A DNA stretch of 15,497 nt from Clostridia bacterium. GTDB taxonomy: Bacteria > Bacillota > Clostridia > Christensenellales > CAG-138. How positions within the stretch are numbered: position 1 is the first letter of the stretch; every line of letters starts with the position of its first letter. The notes under the pieces are model-generated. The model worked only from the letters and a program-made list of their open reading frames with translations, was not told where the DNA came from and ran no database searches. The stretch lies in the NCBI GenBank assembly GCA_016296415.1, contig JAEDJH010000037.1:1-15497 (forward strand), given 5' to 3'. The position numbers were made by a program, and so were the translations under genes. This document shows, one piece after another, positions 15,031-15,497 of the stretch.

Positions 15031-15222
15031 ATGGCAGTCCCGAAAAGAAAAACATCAAAAGCGAGGCGTGATTCGCGTAGGTCAGCGAACTGGAAGCTTT
15101 CCATTCCCGGTATCGTTGAATGCCCTCAGTGCCACAGCCGTAAGCTTGCACACAGGGTATGCAAGAACTGTGGATATTACGGTGGCAAGCAGGTTATTAC
15201 CGTAGAAAACGCTGAGAACTGA
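15031..15222 (+). CDS. rpmF: 50S ribosomal protein L32, zinc-ribbon (C+) form
   Basis: The 63-residue L32 opens with the invariant MAVPKRKTSKARRDSRR and carries a full zinc ribbon, C31-PQ-C34 and C44-KN-C47. It is therefore the zinc-binding C+ form, not the cysteine-free paralogue some bacteria use under zinc limitation. The start has AAGGAGG just upstream, inside the end of the DUF177 gene. In many Firmicutes plsX follows directly; here a 257-bp gap with structured RNA and a terminator follows instead. Confidence 0.97.
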   Translation: MAVPKRKTSKARRDSRRSANWKLSIPGIVECPQCHSRKLAHRVCKNCGYYGGKQVITVENAEN

Positions 15223-15230
15223 TCTCCTGT

Positions 15231-15297
15231 GTTTAAGGCGGTCATGTCGACCGTAAACTTGAACAAACAAAGACGACACGATTGGCGCAAATGCGCC
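15231..15297 (+). other. Structured untranslated region after rpmF
   Basis: Two hairpins precede the terminator. The first is GTTTA (15231-15235) plus CGGTC (15239-15243) pairing with GACCG (15249-15253) plus TAAAC (15254-15258), with a three-base AGG bulge. The second is GGCGC-AAAT-GCGCC (15284-15297). I see no credible reading frame here. It could be a protective 3' UTR or a small RNA made by processing. Confidence 0.5.
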
Positions 15298-15306
15298 GAA
15301 CAGCTT

Positions 15307-15346
15307 CCGGGACGGTCCTATACGGATTGTCCCGGTTTTGCGTTTT
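15307..15346 (+). terminator. Rho-independent terminator after rpmF
   Basis: CCGGGAC (15307-15313) pairs with GTCCCGG (15329-15335), and the inner GGTCC/GGATT segment extends the stem to about 12 bp with a TATAC loop. TTTT and then TTTTT follow. It ends the ackA/DUF177/rpmF transcripts. Confidence 0.92.
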
Positions 15347-15401
15347 TGCAAAAGGCGAAACATTATTGCATAAAACGATAAAAATGCACTTCAAATTTAA
15401 C

Positions 15402-15429
15402 TTGTAAACCCCGGAATGGCTGATATAAT
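15402..15429 (+). promoter_or_regulatory. Promoter of the gene entering at the right edge
   Basis: TTGTAA (15402-15407), a 16-bp spacer and TATAAT (15424-15429), preceded by TGA as an extended -10. It gives the last gene a start independent of rpmF. Confidence 0.75.
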
Positions 15430-15479
15430 ATATATGTGATGTTTTATCATTAGCGACACAATACTTGGGAGGAAGAAAA

Positions 15480-15497
15480 ATGACATCTGTTAAAAAG
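15480..15497 (+). CDS. Start of an unidentified gene (cut by the window edge)
   Basis: ATG at 15480 lies 7 nt after a good ribosome binding site (GGGAGG, 15467-15472) and downstream of a clear promoter. Only MTSVKK is visible, which is too little to name a product. Family context would suggest plsX or acpP after rpmF, but nothing in the sequence supports that. Confidence 0.6.

Overview
The window looks like chromosomal DNA of a Gram-positive, low-to-mid GC Firmicute of the class Clostridia. The pointers are AGGAGG-type ribosome binding sites, sigma-A style promoters (TTGACA/TATAAT), an L27 protein with the Firmicutes-type cleavable N-terminus plus its protease Prp, PrsA-like lipoproteins, a YlbJ-type sporulation membrane protein and the ylbJ / tmcAL(ylbM) / ylbN / rpmF neighbourhood. 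It is dense housekeeping DNA. I see no phage, transposon, CRISPR array or tRNA/rRNA gene.

Layout. (1) 1-1998, minus: a YyaL-type thioredoxin-fold protein. (2) 2194-3293, plus: the L21 operon, with promoter, structured L21-type leader, rplU, prp, rpmA and terminator. (3) 3387-4091, minus: an unfamiliar two-part protein, HicB-like at the N-terminus and DinB-like at the C-terminus. (4) 4234-5527, minus: glyA with its own promoter. (5) 5552-9378, minus: a run read in the order PrsA-like lipoprotein, small GIY-YIG-like protein, YitT-family membrane protein and alanyl-tRNA editing protein, with a terminator-like hairpin inside it. (6) 9419-10716, minus: a second PrsA-like lipoprotein, evidently a tandem paralogue, with its own promoter. 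(7) 10757-13168, minus: tmcAL followed by ylbJ. (8) 13174-15346, plus: ackA, DUF177 (ylbN) and rpmF. (9) 15402-15497: a new promoter and the first six codons of a gene that leaves the window.

How the genes work together. Several serve translation: ribosomal proteins L21, L27 and L32, the L27 maturation protease Prp, a DUF177 protein, tRNA(Met) acetylation by TmcAL, and editing of mischarged tRNA by the AlaX-type protein. AckA and TmcAL are divergently transcribed from nearly touching promoters, and both handle acetate (AckA interconverts acetate and acetyl phosphate; TmcAL uses acetate and ATP to modify tRNA). The two PrsA-like lipoproteins are probably extracytoplasmic folding factors.

The most interesting unexplained structure is not an unknown gene cluster. 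It is a set of complementary sequences on the tmcAL-ylbJ transcript. A 12-nt arm between the two genes can pair either with the ylbJ Shine-Dalgarno region (8 bp, local) or with the tmcAL Shine-Dalgarno region (12 bp, long range). Also worth a look are the HicB/DinB-like protein, the GIY-YIG protein lacking its expected arginine, an inverted repeat overlapping a -35 box, and the structured RNA after rpmF. All functional calls come from reading motifs; no database search was possible.
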